Shown here piece after piece: positions 1 through 7,054 of a stretch of DNA of 26,341 bases (positions are counted from its first letter, which is position 1; every line of letters begins with the position of its first letter). The notes under the pieces are model-generated. The model was not told where the DNA came from. It saw only the letters and a program-made list of their open reading frames with translations, and did no database searches. The stretch lies in the IMG/VR virus record IMGVR_UViG_3300017719_003292, positions 1 to 26,341 of that record. The stretch is one strand, 5' to 3'. Position numbers and translations under genes: made by a program. Source of the DNA: a virus.

Positions 1-1
1 T

Positions 2-478
2 AGGTGTCAAGGTTCTCACATTGCTAAAATTGACCAAACAGAGTTCACAGCTCGAGTCGCTGAAATACTTATTACCGAAGGTGTTACTCCTGATTTGGAT
101 ACGCTCGATACCTACGTAAAAGCAACATATCCAGACTTGCGTAAATGTATTAATACTGTACAGATGAATGTACAGGACAACAGTTTGCTGAAGCCTAATG
201 AAGGCGATACAGGCGAAGCTGATTGGAAACTTGACATGGTTGAATTGTTTAAGGCAGGCAAAATTCAAGAAGCACGTAAATTACTTTGTGGTGCTGTACG
301 TCCTGAAGAGATGGAAGAAATATATCGTTGGCTGTATGACAACATTGAGCTGTTCGGATCAGAAGAGCAACAGGATCAAGCTGTGCTAACTATTAAGCAG
401 GGGTTGGTAGATCACACACTAGTGGTCGATCCAGAAATTAACTTAGCGGCAACGCTTATAAGACTAGCGAGATTATGA
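2..478 (+). CDS. 44: Clamp-loader large subunit gp44, C-terminal part (partial)
   Basis: The reading frame is open from the left edge, so the gene starts outside the window. The visible 158 residues begin with RCQ, which fits the SRC (arginine-finger) motif of RFC-type clamp-loader ATPases. A helical segment with YPDLRKCINTVQ follows, matching the lid and collar region of RFC small subunits and T4 gp44. The family loads the sliding clamp gp45 onto DNA using ATP; gp45 is encoded at 24517. The Walker motifs would lie upstream and cannot be seen. The stop overlaps the next start (ATGA). T4 places gene 62 directly after 44, but a tiny membrane-protein gene follows here. The assignment rests on the C-terminal signature only. 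Confidence 0.8.
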   Translation, partial: RCQGSHIAKIDQTEFTARVAEILITEGVTPDLDTLDTYVKATYPDLRKCINTVQMNVQDNSLLKPNEGDTGEADWKLDMVELFKAGKIQEARKLLCGAVRPEEMEEIYRWLYDNIELFGSEEQQDQAVLTIKQGLVDHTLVVDPEINLAATLIRLARL

Positions 479-597
479 AAAAAGATTTAAAAGCATTAGG
501 CCTAATTGCAGGCAAAAAGAAATCAAAACAAATGGTAAATGTAGGCTATATAGCAACAACACTGTTTGTATTAGTATTAATTTATTCAATGATGTAG
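475..597 (+). CDS. Small single-span membrane protein
   Basis: This 40-residue frame starts at an ATG that overlaps the gp44 stop (ATGA), so it is probably translated by coupling. The first 19 residues are rich in lysine. They are followed by one hydrophobic stretch (about residues 21-40, YIATTLFVLVLIYSMM) that could span the inner membrane with a cytoplasmic N-terminus. No family is recognised. The tight fit between gp44 and the ferredoxin gene and the clear positive-inside pattern support a real gene, but its shortness limits certainty. Confidence 0.55.
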   Translation: MKKDLKALGLIAGKKKSKQMVNVGYIATTLFVLVLIYSMM

Positions 598-600
598 TAT

Positions 601-948
601 ATGACTTATCTTGTAACAGATAATTGCATTAAATGCAAACACACTGATTGTGTTGAAGTATGTCCAGTAGATTGTTTTTACGAAGCAGACAACTTTCTTG
701 CAATCAATCCTGATGAATGTATTGACTGTGGTGTATGTGTTCCGGAATGTCCTGTAGATGCTATTGTAGCAGATCACGAACTACAACCTGAAACACGGGA
801 GAAGTGGGACGAGATCAATCGGCGGGTATCTGACTGGAACGTAAACATCATTGATAAAATTGAACCGCTAGACGATTCAAAAGAATGGGATGGATATCCT
901 AACAAGTACGAAAAATTTGGTATTATACCAATTAAGGACATAACATGA
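601..948 (+). CDS. fdxA: FdxA-type 7Fe-8S ferredoxin
   Basis: This 115-residue protein closely resembles the bacterial FdxA / Azotobacter ferredoxin I family, soluble low-potential electron carriers with one [3Fe-4S] and one [4Fe-4S] cluster. By family alignment C9, C17 and C50 would hold the 3Fe cluster, and C21, C40, C43 and C46 the 4Fe cluster. The flanking [18 protein letters not shown] and [10 protein letters not shown] segments are all intact. The C-terminal WDG-x-NK segment also matches the family tail. No Shine-Dalgarno sequence is evident and the start lies 3 bp after the upstream stop, so coupling is likely. It is distinct from the plant-type [2Fe-2S] ferredoxins of cyanophages. A likely role is electron supply to a phage or host reductase; the partner is unknown. 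The IscU gene at 6133 could help mature its clusters. Confidence 0.93.
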   Translation: MTYLVTDNCIKCKHTDCVEVCPVDCFYEADNFLAINPDECIDCGVCVPECPVDAIVADHELQPETREKWDEINRRVSDWNVNIIDKIEPLDDSKEWDGYPNKYEKFGIIPIKDIT

Positions 949-1136
949 CGACCCGTAATGATATAACTGGAGATGAACTAAGAAGTAAGACTCCTACAGA
1001 AAAGTATCGAGACAACTACGACAAAATCTTTGGCAACAAAGATCAAAAAGTAAAACAGCAAGATTTAACAGAGCTTAATGGTGACGGCAATAGAGACCGT
1101 GGCCGCAATGGAGAGGACCTATCTAACAATGGCTAA
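945..1136 (+). CDS. Small hydrophilic protein of unknown function
   Basis: A 63-residue, highly charged protein whose ATG overlaps the ferredoxin stop (ATGA). It has no membrane segment or cysteine. The C-terminal third is rich in glycine, asparagine, arginine and aspartate ([18 protein letters not shown]) and is probably disordered. Its last codons overlap the ThyX start and contain the ThyX ribosome-binding site. No function is assigned. The ATGA coupling and consistent spacing are the main support. Confidence 0.6.
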   Translation: MTTRNDITGDELRSKTPTEKYRDNYDKIFGNKDQKVKQQDLTELNGDGNRDRGRNGEDLSNNG

Positions 1137-1806
1137 ACTAGTAAGTTACAGCAAAGCAGCACCTGAATTCGAAGCAGAAGGTTTAACAGACCTACAAGAA
1201 CTAATTGCATTTTGTGCAAAGGTATCAAATCCTGCCGCACAGATTAATACAGAAACAAGCGAACGCTTGATCAAGTATTTGATTAAACATGCACATTGGT
1301 CACCACTTGAGATGGTTAACGCTGTTATTGAAATTGAAACTACAAGAGACATTGCACATCAAATTGTGCGTCATAGAAGTTTTGCATTCCAAGAGTTTAG
1401 TCAACGCTATGCAGAGCCAGGTGAAATGGGCGAAGTATTTGTTACTAGTGAAGCACGTTTACAAGACACAAAGAACAGACAGAACTCTATTGACATTGAT
1501 ATCAGTGAAGATGGTATGGCTGAACTAATTGTTAAGTGGGAAGAGCTTCAACAGGACGTATGTTATACAGCAGGTAAGGCATACGACTGGGCTATTGCAA
1601 ACGGTATTGCTAAAGAAGTAGCACGTAAAGTATTACCCGAAGGTCTTACTAAAACACGTTTATATATGAATGGTACATTGCGTAGTTGGATACACTACAT
1701 TGAGTTACGTGGTGGAAATGGCACACAAAAAGAACATATGGATGTTGCGAAAGCATGTGCAAAAGTTATTGCTGAGATATTTCCGTTAGCCGAGGACTTG
1801 TGCTAG
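1129..1806 (+). CDS. thyX: Flavin-dependent thymidylate synthase ThyX
   Basis: ThyX converts dUMP to dTMP using methylene-tetrahydrofolate, NADPH and FAD, supplying thymidine for phage DNA synthesis. The ThyX signature RHR-x7-S is present as RHRSFAFQEFS at residues 81-91, followed by QRY. The C-terminal LPEGLTKTRLYMNGTLRSW segment, with substrate-binding arginines, is also typical. Length from the chosen start is 225 residues, normal for the family. In-frame ATG codons also exist at 1078 and 1108, but GGAGAGG at 1110-1116 is well placed for the ATG at 1129, and family proteins usually start close to this point. It overlaps the gene before it by 8 bp. Confidence 0.95.
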   Translation: MAKLVSYSKAAPEFEAEGLTDLQELIAFCAKVSNPAAQINTETSERLIKYLIKHAHWSPLEMVNAVIEIETTRDIAHQIVRHRSFAFQEFSQRYAEPGEMGEVFVTSEARLQDTKNRQNSIDIDISEDGMAELIVKWEELQQDVCYTAGKAYDWAIANGIAKEVARKVLPEGLTKTRLYMNGTLRSWIHYIELRGGNGTQKEHMDVAKACAKVIAEIFPLAEDLC

Positions 1807-2030
1807 GGCACAGTTACTACGGTAAAGTTCTGTCCGACCAGTTTAAATATGTAAAGAAATTTGCGTGGTCGCCCACTATATCTAATAGTGGCAAACGTAT
1901 ATGGTTGTCTAACTATTATATTAGACATACATTCTATGACAACAATGGAAGACCCCCTATAAAAGGGCATAGTTGGGAATGTATCTTTACTAAGAATGAA
2001 TACTTACTAATACAAATAAAGGGAGCATAA
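1800..2030 (+). CDS. Small unknown protein downstream of thyX
   Basis: A 76-residue frame beginning with a GTG that overlaps the last codons of thyX. It is rich in aromatic residues (WSPT, IWLSNYYI, HSWECIF) and basic, suggesting a small folded domain. I do not recognise a named family. The overlap with thyX and the hairpin at its stop codon make it the likely last gene of the leftward block of + strand genes. The alternative start codon lowers certainty about the exact N-terminus. Confidence 0.6.
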   Translation: MLGHSYYGKVLSDQFKYVKKFAWSPTISNSGKRIWLSNYYIRHTFYDNNGRPPIKGHSWECIFTKNEYLLIQIKGA

Positions 2031-2037
2031 TGCTCCC
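2021..2037. terminator. Hairpin terminator between convergent genes
   Basis: A perfect 7-bp stem GGGAGCA/TGCTCCC with a TAA loop that doubles as the stop codon of the upstream + strand gene. The + strand continues with CTTATT and the minus strand with TTTATTT. It lies between converging transcription units, so it may stop both, with the better U-run for the phoH direction. Confidence 0.65.
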
Positions 2038-2052
2038 CTTATTCGTTAAAGG

Positions 2053-2775
2053 TTATTCGTCTCCATATATTTGGAGGACTTCCTTAACAGCCTTATGTCG
2101 TTCAATGTCTCCCTGTTCGAACTGGACTATGTCCAAATAAGATACGTTACTCGATTGCAACAGTTTCATAAAATTTAATAAACCATTGTCCTTTAGCCTG
2201 TCTGCTTGTGCTAAGTCGCCTGTAACAGCCATCATTGAGCCTTCGCCTAAACGTGTAAGTAACATTTTCATTTGATTATGGGTAGTATTCTGCATTTCGT
2301 CAGCTAATATAAAACTCCTTTTAAATGTACGGCCTCTCATAAATGCTAATGGAGCGATTTCTATGATCTGTTCTTCGATCATTCCTTCGATTTCTTTAGC
2401 ACTAAAGTAGTCTCGTAATACGTCAAATATAGGCCTTGTCCATGGTGCCATTTTTTGTTCTAATGTACCAGGTAAAAAACCTAAATCTTCGTCTGCCGAA
2501 ACCGCTGGTCTCGTAACGATGATTTTATCTATTACACCATCTTTAAATAGTTTTACAGCAACTTGCACAGCCAAAAGAGTTTTGCCTGTTCCTGCTGGAC
2601 CAACGCCAAAGACTATGTCTTTTGTAGGATCCATCAGTTTCAACACGTATGCTTCTTGATTTCTATTTCTGGGTAATATTTGTACTTGTTTTTGTGGTTT
2701 TTTGTGAATGTTAATGTCTACGACATTTTGAAAGTTTGGATTTGCGTTATTACGCTGTTTCCTCTTTGCTCCCAT
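2053..2775 (-). CDS. phoH: PhoH-like P-loop ATPase
   Basis: The 240-residue protein has a Walker A motif GPAGTGKT (residues 59-66) and a Walker B motif FILADE (155-160) followed by MQNTT, the arrangement of the PhoH family. The TRPAV segment near residue 88 is also typical. PhoH proteins are NTPases related to helicase domains; their role in phages is unsettled, despite a historical link to the phosphate regulon. The first 30 residues are a basic, asparagine-rich extension. The start is supported by AGGAGGAA a few bases upstream on the minus strand. It is the only convincing minus-strand gene here. Confidence 0.93.
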   Translation of the reverse strand: MGAKRKQRNNANPNFQNVVDINIHKKPQKQVQILPRNRNQEAYVLKLMDPTKDIVFGVGPAGTGKTLLAVQVAVKLFKDGVIDKIIVTRPAVSADEDLGFLPGTLEQKMAPWTRPIFDVLRDYFSAKEIEGMIEEQIIEIAPLAFMRGRTFKRSFILADEMQNTTHNQMKMLLTRLGEGSMMAVTGDLAQADRLKDNGLLNFMKLLQSSNVSYLDIVQFEQGDIERHKAVKEVLQIYGDE

Positions 2776-2800
2776 TAAGTTTCCTCCTATGGAATTGTGG

Positions 2801-2820
2801 TGTAGAAAGTATGTTCTACA
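2801..2820 (-). promoter_or_regulatory. Hairpin in the phoH leader
   Basis: TGTAGAA and TTCTACA form a 7-bp stem around a 6-base loop, about 25 bases upstream of the phoH start codon. It would lie in the 5' leader of a phoH transcript starting further upstream, where a TAAATA-like late box occurs on the minus strand (2825-2832). It lacks a U-run, so termination is less likely than a leader structure. Function is not known. Confidence 0.3.
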
Positions 2821-2875
2821 AAAGTATTTACCATTTGGTGCAAAGAGAAAAACTGTCTGTTATGAATTCAAGTCT

Positions 2876-2883
2876 GATAAATA
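2876..2883 (+). promoter_or_regulatory. T4-type late promoter (GATAAATA)
   Basis: GATAAATA differs at one base from the T4 late-promoter consensus TATAAATA. Initiation would be expected near 2889, leaving a short leader with the ribosome-binding site CGGAGA before the ATG at 2905. It lies in the only divergent intergenic region of the window. Confidence 0.6.
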
Positions 2884-2904
2884 AGTATAGCGGAGAACTA
2901 TAAA

Positions 2905-3423
2905 ATGCAAGACACACTTGATATAATAAAAAATGTAGAAAACATATATAATAGTGATACAGCATTCCAAGTCCTAAAAGACTTTGAAAGAGTGCTAGAT
3001 GAACTTGATTTGTATGTGTATAAGAATTGGGAAGATGGAGAATTACTCCAAGGTCCTGATATAGGAAGACATTTAGTTACTTGTTCCTTTATGTGGGACA
3101 GAGACAACATGCCAGACCCAATGGGAGGCAAGCGTCTAGTAGATTATGATTGCAAAGTGTCTTATAAAAAAGATGATCTTATTGTTCCCCGTAAAATTAA
3201 AAAGCAAGAAGATATGCGTCCAGGCACTAAAAAAGGTAAACTAGATAGAAAGCCTGTTTGGGTCGTAAATATTGAAATGCCTAAGAGCTTATTAGCAGAC
3301 ATATATGGTGGGTATAAAGAAACTATTACTCAACCTGCAAATGCTGCTGAAACACAAGCACAACAAGAACCGCAAGAAGCTGACATGGAAGCACAAACTG
3401 ACGTAGCTGGAGAGTTAGAATAA
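2905..3423 (+). CDS. Unknown protein with Q/A/E-rich tail
   Basis: A 172-residue soluble protein. The N-terminal 130 residues look folded and include NWEDGELLQGPDIGRH and MPDPMGGKRL; the last 40 residues are a low-complexity tail rich in Q, A and E. I do not recognise a named family, though this protein type feels familiar from marine T4-like genomes. A late-type promoter and good ribosome-binding site precede it, and its stop overlaps the next start (TAATG), so the two genes are probably expressed together. A virion-related role is possible from the promoter class only. Confidence 0.75.
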   Translation: MQDTLDIIKNVENIYNSDTAFQVLKDFERVLDELDLYVYKNWEDGELLQGPDIGRHLVTCSFMWDRDNMPDPMGGKRLVDYDCKVSYKKDDLIVPRKIKKQEDMRPGTKKGKLDRKPVWVVNIEMPKSLLADIYGGYKETITQPANAAETQAQQEPQEADMEAQTDVAGELE

Positions 3424-4142
3424 TGGGATTACGAGCATCTGACTTAAAAAACATGGTCTATGACATTTTTGAAATTGATAGTTTCAAAAGTAAAATGGGC
3501 GATGATAAAGATATCGTTACACTAGCATTTAGTGTAAAGGAAAAAGAAGCCGCCAAAGACTTAGAAAACTTTTTAGAAAAAGGATACGATTTTATACTTG
3601 ATGCTGATGCTACAGCAGGCGAACAAAGTGACGGAACATACAAAGTGTTTGTTGAAATTGAACGTAACAAGCATGTACCAGAACAAGTGTTAGAAATTGC
3701 AGACGGTGTATGTAAACTTGCTGACTGTGAAGCTCTAAAATATAGATACTACAAAGACTTTAAATCTAAAGATTTAACACAAGATGCATTATCAGAAGAA
3801 ATACCATTAGACAGTGATACTTATGATATTGCAATTTCAGAAAACAGTCTAAACAACTACAAAGACTTTTTTAACAAAAGTTATTTAGAAGAGACATATA
3901 TGACCGGTGATGTATTAACGGTCAGAAAGATTTATGCAGACCCTGTACAATTTAAAGTTATCGACTTTGGCGATACACTTGAAACAATCCAAAACATCAC
4001 TGAACGTGTCAACACTAATGACTTCGCAGAGGTCATTTTTTTAAGTAAGTATCTCGGCGATTACAACATTACTAAATTTGGTAATAAGTTTTCACTTGAT
4101 AACAACGGATCTACACTAGTTGTAGAGAGACTACAAAGTTAA
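3423..4142 (+). CDS. Unknown acidic protein, possibly virion-associated
   Basis: A 239-residue acidic protein starting in a TAATG overlap with the upstream gene. It has no signal peptide, membrane segment or recognised catalytic motif. The N-terminal half (DLKNMVYDIFEIDSFKSKMG, then a charged helix and a beta-rich part) and the C-terminal half (VRKIYADPVQFKVIDFGDT) may be two domains. Shared late promotion with the previous gene hints at a structural or assembly role, which I cannot confirm. Confidence 0.75.
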   Translation: MGLRASDLKNMVYDIFEIDSFKSKMGDDKDIVTLAFSVKEKEAAKDLENFLEKGYDFILDADATAGEQSDGTYKVFVEIERNKHVPEQVLEIADGVCKLADCEALKYRYYKDFKSKDLTQDALSEEIPLDSDTYDIAISENSLNNYKDFFNKSYLEETYMTGDVLTVRKIYADPVQFKVIDFGDTLETIQNITERVNTNDFAEVIFLSKYLGDYNITKFGNKFSLDNNGSTLVVERLQS

Positions 4143-4175
4143 TACAACGTAGCACACAAAAACAGGAAAGATACT

Positions 4176-5063
4176 ATGGATTTTGAATTCACTAAAGAAC
4201 AACTCGGAAAGATTATTCCGGGTAATAAAGACGTTGACGATTGGTATGCCGCATTAGTTGCTGTTATGCCTAAATATGAAATAAACACAAAGAGGCGAGT
4301 AGCACACTTCCTTAGTCAATGTGCTCACGAATCAAACAACTTTAGAAGTTTACAAGAAAACTTAAACTATAGTGAAAAATCACTGAATGCTGTATTTGGC
4401 AGGTACTTTGGTACTGGTGTTCATCCAGCAGGTCACACAAGACGTAATGCAGCTGAGTATGCTCGCAATCCAGAAAAAATTGCAAACTATGTATACCAAG
4501 ATGAATTCCGTAAGTACAAAATGGGCAACGTAAATGAAGGTGACGGTTGGTTATTTAGAGGCCGTGGCTTAAAGCAATTAACAGGACGTGAAAACTATAC
4601 ACGTTTTGGTGCAAGTATTGACATTACAGCAGAAGAAGCAGCAGAATATGTTGCTACACCAAAAGGTGCTGTAGAGTCAGCATGCTGGTTCTGGGACGCA
4701 AACAAATTAAATTCAATTGCTGATACAGATAACGTCACTAAGATGACTAAAAAGATTAATGGTGGTAACATTGGTCTTGCAGATCGTCAATTACGTTATA
4801 CTAAAGCAATGGAAATACTAGGTAGCCCAGTAACACTAGCAGAAGATGCCGGCGATGATGACTTTGATGTAGATGACATTGGTGTACTACGCAAAGGTTG
4901 TCGTGGCGAAGGTGTTAAATTAATGCAGGAAGCATTAGGTATAGGCGCAGACGGGATATTTGGTCCTGGCACTGAGCGTAAATTAAAAGAGTGGCAAGCA
5001 AGTAAAGGATTAACAGCAGATGGTATTGCTGGTCCTGCAACACTCGGAGAACTATTAGGATAA
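4176..5063 (+). CDS. GH19 endolysin with peptidoglycan-binding domain
   Basis: The 295-residue protein has an N-terminal glycoside hydrolase family 19 (chitinase/lysozyme-like) domain. The expected catalytic acids are E52 in CAHESNNF and E61 in LQENLNYS, and FRGRGLKQLTGRENY near residues 127-142 is the GH19 signature. A typical PG_binding_1 domain follows an acidic linker at about residues 238-294 (LRKGCRGEGVKLMQ, GADGIFGPGT, GIAGPATLGELL). It should cut the glycan of peptidoglycan to release progeny. There is no signal peptide or SAR segment, so release through a holin is expected. T4 uses a different lysozyme fold (gp e). The overlapping spanin-like genes downstream support the lysis role. 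Confidence 0.93.
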   Translation: MDFEFTKEQLGKIIPGNKDVDDWYAALVAVMPKYEINTKRRVAHFLSQCAHESNNFRSLQENLNYSEKSLNAVFGRYFGTGVHPAGHTRRNAAEYARNPEKIANYVYQDEFRKYKMGNVNEGDGWLFRGRGLKQLTGRENYTRFGASIDITAEEAAEYVATPKGAVESACWFWDANKLNSIADTDNVTKMTKKINGGNIGLADRQLRYTKAMEILGSPVTLAEDAGDDDFDVDDIGVLRKGCRGEGVKLMQEALGIGADGIFGPGTERKLKEWQASKGLTADGIAGPATLGELLG

Positions 5064-5069
5064 TAAATT

Positions 5070-5300
5070 ATGTATGTAGATGATATTATGGAAGTACTAA
5101 AAGGACATTTTGGAGATGACAAAGAGTTCACTCCTAACACTCACTTTCTAGACCATTTAGACGGAGATGAGATAGATATAGTTGATGTTGTTGTACAAAT
5201 CAGCAATAAACTAGACATTAACATTCCTGAAGAAGAGACATTTGACATAGGAACTGTTGGTGAGTTAATAAGTGTAGTAGGAAAACATGTGAATGTTTAA
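5070..5300 (+). CDS. Acyl-carrier-protein-like protein lacking the attachment serine
   Basis: This 76-residue acidic protein aligns along its length with acyl carrier proteins: the FLDHLDGDEIDIVDVVVQI segment corresponds to the ACP helix II region, followed by LDINIPEEE and IGTVGELISVV. In true ACPs the Asp-Ser-Leu motif carries 4'-phosphopantetheine. Here the aligned residues are D33-E34-I35, so the serine is replaced by glutamate and the prosthetic group cannot be attached in the normal way. It may act as a protein-binding ACP mimic; this is inference. It sits between the endolysin and spanin-like genes, overlapping the latter by 8 bp. Confidence 0.7.
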   Translation: MYVDDIMEVLKGHFGDDKEFTPNTHFLDHLDGDEIDIVDVVVQISNKLDINIPEEETFDIGTVGELISVVGKHVNV

Positions 5301-5778
5301 TTCTCTTAAAATAGCATTAATACTAGTAATAATAAGTGCGGCTGGTGGTGGCTTTTTGTATGTTAAAGCATTACAAAAAGACTTAGATACCGCCAAAGGC
5401 AATATTATTAAATTAGAAGATGCTGTTGGAGAACAAAAAGCCGTAATAGCACAACAGGCATCAGACTTTGAGGATATTATACAAATACGTAATAACCTCG
5501 AAGACACAAATAGAATGTTAGAGACAGCAAATAGAAACTTAAATGAAAAATTTAACAAACTAAATGCGTCCGGCGAAAGAAGAGACATTGGTGCGTTGTC
5601 AACATCAAGACCAAAGTCAATAGAAAGAATATTAAATAAAGATGAAGTTAACGAAAGACGTTGTTTTGAAATTATACAAGGTGCTGAGTTAACCGAAGAG
5701 GAAATAAATGCTACAAAGAAGTCAAAGATCAATACTGTTTGTCCTGAGCTTGCTAATCCTAACTACGTTACTTACTAG
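5293..5778 (+). CDS. Rz-like inner-membrane spanin (i-spanin)
   Basis: A 161-residue protein with one N-terminal membrane segment (about residues 5-24, IALILVIISAAGGGFLYV) followed by a long charged helical region (about 27-90) rich in heptad-like leucine, isoleucine and alanine positions, then a C-terminal tail with two cysteines. This is the layout of lambda Rz-type i-spanins, which span the periplasm and with an outer-membrane partner fuse the two membranes at lysis. The next gene encodes a lipoprotein and starts inside this gene in another frame, exactly as Rz1 does. Sequence similarity alone would not be enough; the position after the endolysin carries weight. Confidence 0.72.
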   Translation: MFNSLKIALILVIISAAGGGFLYVKALQKDLDTAKGNIIKLEDAVGEQKAVIAQQASDFEDIIQIRNNLEDTNRMLETANRNLNEKFNKLNASGERRDIGALSTSRPKSIERILNKDEVNERRCFEIIQGAELTEEEINATKKSKINTVCPELANPNYVTY

Positions 5779-6097
5779 TTGCAGCACAATACAGCCATTA
5801 GAAGTTTTTAAGACTGAAGTAGAACGACGACCTCTTAACCTTCCATTACCTGCACCTGCAGAACTAGAACAAGTTCGTTGGATTATAATAAACAGAGAAA
5901 ATGCTGAAGAAGTATTTACAGACTTAGAAAGCAAAAACATTGATCCTGTTATAATAGGTTTAACAGATGAAGACTACGAAAACTTTAGAAAAAACTATGC
6001 ACAAATACGTGCATATATGATTAAACAAAATAAAATTATAGATGCTTACAAAGAGTATTACGAAAGTGAAACTCAAGAGGTTGACAAACAAGAATAG
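5708..6097 (+). CDS. Rz1-like outer-membrane lipoprotein (o-spanin)
   Basis: A 129-residue protein with a lipoprotein signal: a basic start (MLQRSQRS), a hydrophobic core and the lipobox LLTSC with C25 as the predicted lipidated residue. The mature part has the proline-rich stretch RRPLNLPLPAPAELEQ, common in Rz1-type proteins, then helices. It begins 71 bp before the end of the upstream gene in a different frame. It likely pairs with that protein across the periplasm. It is longer than lambda Rz1, which leaves room for an extra domain or role. Confidence 0.75.
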   Translation: MLQRSQRSILFVLSLLILTTLLTSCSTIQPLEVFKTEVERRPLNLPLPAPAELEQVRWIIINRENAEEVFTDLESKNIDPVIIGLTDEDYENFRKNYAQIRAYMIKQNKIIDAYKEYYESETQEVDKQE

Positions 6098-6109
6098 TTT
6101 TGTTATACT
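6081..6109 (+). promoter_or_regulatory. Sigma70 promoter upstream of iscU
   Basis: TTGACA (6081-6086) and TATACT (6104-6109) are separated by exactly 17 bp, close to the sigma70 consensus. The -35 box lies in the last codons of the Rz1-like gene. Initiation near 6116 would give a very short leader before the ATG at 6133. It should allow early expression of iscU by the host polymerase. Confidence 0.8.
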
Positions 6110-6132
6110 ATTAAAATAATAACTAAAAACTT

Positions 6133-6561
6133 ATGGCATATTCACAAAAAGTAGTAGATCGTTTCGAAGACGTTCTAAACAATCCAGCAAAGCATGGCGT
6201 TGGTCGCTTTGATCCAAAAGATCCCAATATAGCAACAGGAATGACAGGAGCACCGGCGTGTGGCGATGTCATGAAACTTGATCTTAAAGTAGATCCTGAC
6301 ACTGATACTATACTAGATGTGAAGTTTAAAACATACGGCTGTGGCAGTGCTATAGCAAGTTCAACAATGTTTGTTGAAATGCTTACTGGTCTTACAATGT
6401 CTGAAGCATTAGAAATAAAAGATAAAGACATAGCCGAAGCACTAGAATTACCACCTATTAAGTTACATTGTAGTGTATTAGCAGAAGACAGTATTAAACA
6501 AGCCTTAAAAGATTGGGACGAAAAAAAATTAAAACGTAAACATAACGGAGGGCCTGAATAG
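6133..6561 (+). CDS. iscU: IscU-type iron-sulfur cluster scaffold
   Basis: IscU holds nascent [2Fe-2S] clusters built with sulfur from IscS and passes them on with HscA/HscB help. All expected ligands are present in this 142-residue protein: C43 in GAPACGD (with D45), C70 in YGCGSAIASS, and C113 in LHCSVLAED with H112. The HscA-binding motif LPPVK appears as LPPIK at 106-110. It is slightly longer than E. coli IscU, with a basic C-terminal extension KKLKRKHNGG. The start has a poor ribosome-binding site but a strong sigma70 promoter. IscS, IscA or HscB homologues are not seen in the window, so host partners are probably used. Confidence 0.93.
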   Translation: MAYSQKVVDRFEDVLNNPAKHGVGRFDPKDPNIATGMTGAPACGDVMKLDLKVDPDTDTILDVKFKTYGCGSAIASSTMFVEMLTGLTMSEALEIKDKDIAEALELPPIKLHCSVLAEDSIKQALKDWDEKKLKRKHNGGPE

Positions 6562-6749
6562 TGCCAGCAAAATTTAAACCATCACACACAGTAAGAGACA
6601 AGAATACTGGAAGAAACAAAGTAGAACACTTTTATTTAAAATCTACACCAAAGCAAGAACTATTAGACTACTTAGAAAATAGTAATGCAATACCTAAAAT
6701 AAAAGTTAAAGTAAAAAGAGAACTTGTTCGTAGAGGTCACACATGTTAG
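6561..6749 (+). CDS. Small basic protein of unknown function
   Basis: A 62-residue basic protein starting at a GTG in a TAGTG overlap with the iscU stop; GGAGGG lies upstream. It contains FKPSHTVRDKNTGRNKVEHFYLKST, then a short helix and KVKVKRELVRRG. I believe similar small proteins are common in marine T4-like phages, but I know no function for them. The positive charge could fit nucleic-acid binding. It overlaps the following membrane-protein gene by 7 bp. Confidence 0.72.
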   Translation: MPAKFKPSHTVRDKNTGRNKVEHFYLKSTPKQELLDYLENSNAIPKIKVKVKRELVRRGHTC

Positions 6750-6937
6750 AGATACTTAGCATTACATTTATCTTGTTCATAGCCTTAACTAGTTTTGTCG
6801 CATTAACATATTGCTTGTTTGATTTATTATATAGCAAAGCAGGTGGAACTAAAGGACTTGCAGAAGTACCTTTCACTAGTCCAATCAGCGGTAAAGTTCG
6901 TACAGCTAAAAAGTCACGGCAGGATTACATAGTATGA
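6743..6937 (+). CDS. Small membrane protein
   Basis: A 64-residue protein with one strong hydrophobic segment (about residues 3-29) and a polar tail with basic residues (KVRTAKKSRQDY). It overlaps the genes on both sides, so it is likely part of the iscU transcription unit. No family is recognised; a single-span inner-membrane protein is the simplest reading. Confidence 0.65.
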   Translation: MLEILSITFILFIALTSFVALTYCLFDLLYSKAGGTKGLAEVPFTSPISGKVRTAKKSRQDYIV

Positions 6938-7035
6938 TCAATTGGCTTAGTGATCTACTAGGCCGTTTGTTAGAACGTTCGTGGCAACGCAAAGCAAACA
7001 AATTTCAAAAGAGATACCCACGTTACCGAAAGTAA
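6934..7035 (+). CDS. Very small basic protein
   Basis: A 33-residue frame starting in an ATGA overlap with the previous gene. It has a short amphipathic start (INWLSDLLGRLLERSW) and a strongly basic end (KANKFQKRYPRYRK). The stop codon lies in the stem of the terminator that follows. The coupled start supports translation, but the size makes this tentative. Confidence 0.5.
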   Translation: MINWLSDLLGRLLERSWQRKANKFQKRYPRYRK

Positions 7036-7046
7036 CACGTTTTTTT
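7022..7046 (+). terminator. Rho-independent terminator after the iscU unit
   Basis: GTTAC (7022-7026) and GTAAC (7032-7036) form a stem with a CGAAA loop, followed after ACG by a run of seven T. The stem is short, but the GNRA-like loop and U-run fit an intrinsic terminator. It closes the unit that starts at the promoter at 6081. Confidence 0.7.
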
Positions 7047-7054
7047 GTCATTTA

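Noticed and set aside
1078-1128. Upstream ThyX start codons at 1078 and 1108
   Set aside because: They would add residues not typical of ThyX, and the ribosome-binding site GGAGAGG lies after both of them and fits the ATG at 1129.
4796-5732. Minus-strand frames at 4796-5140 and 5265-5732
   Set aside because: They mirror the endolysin, ACP-like and spanin-like genes, which have clear domains on the + strand.
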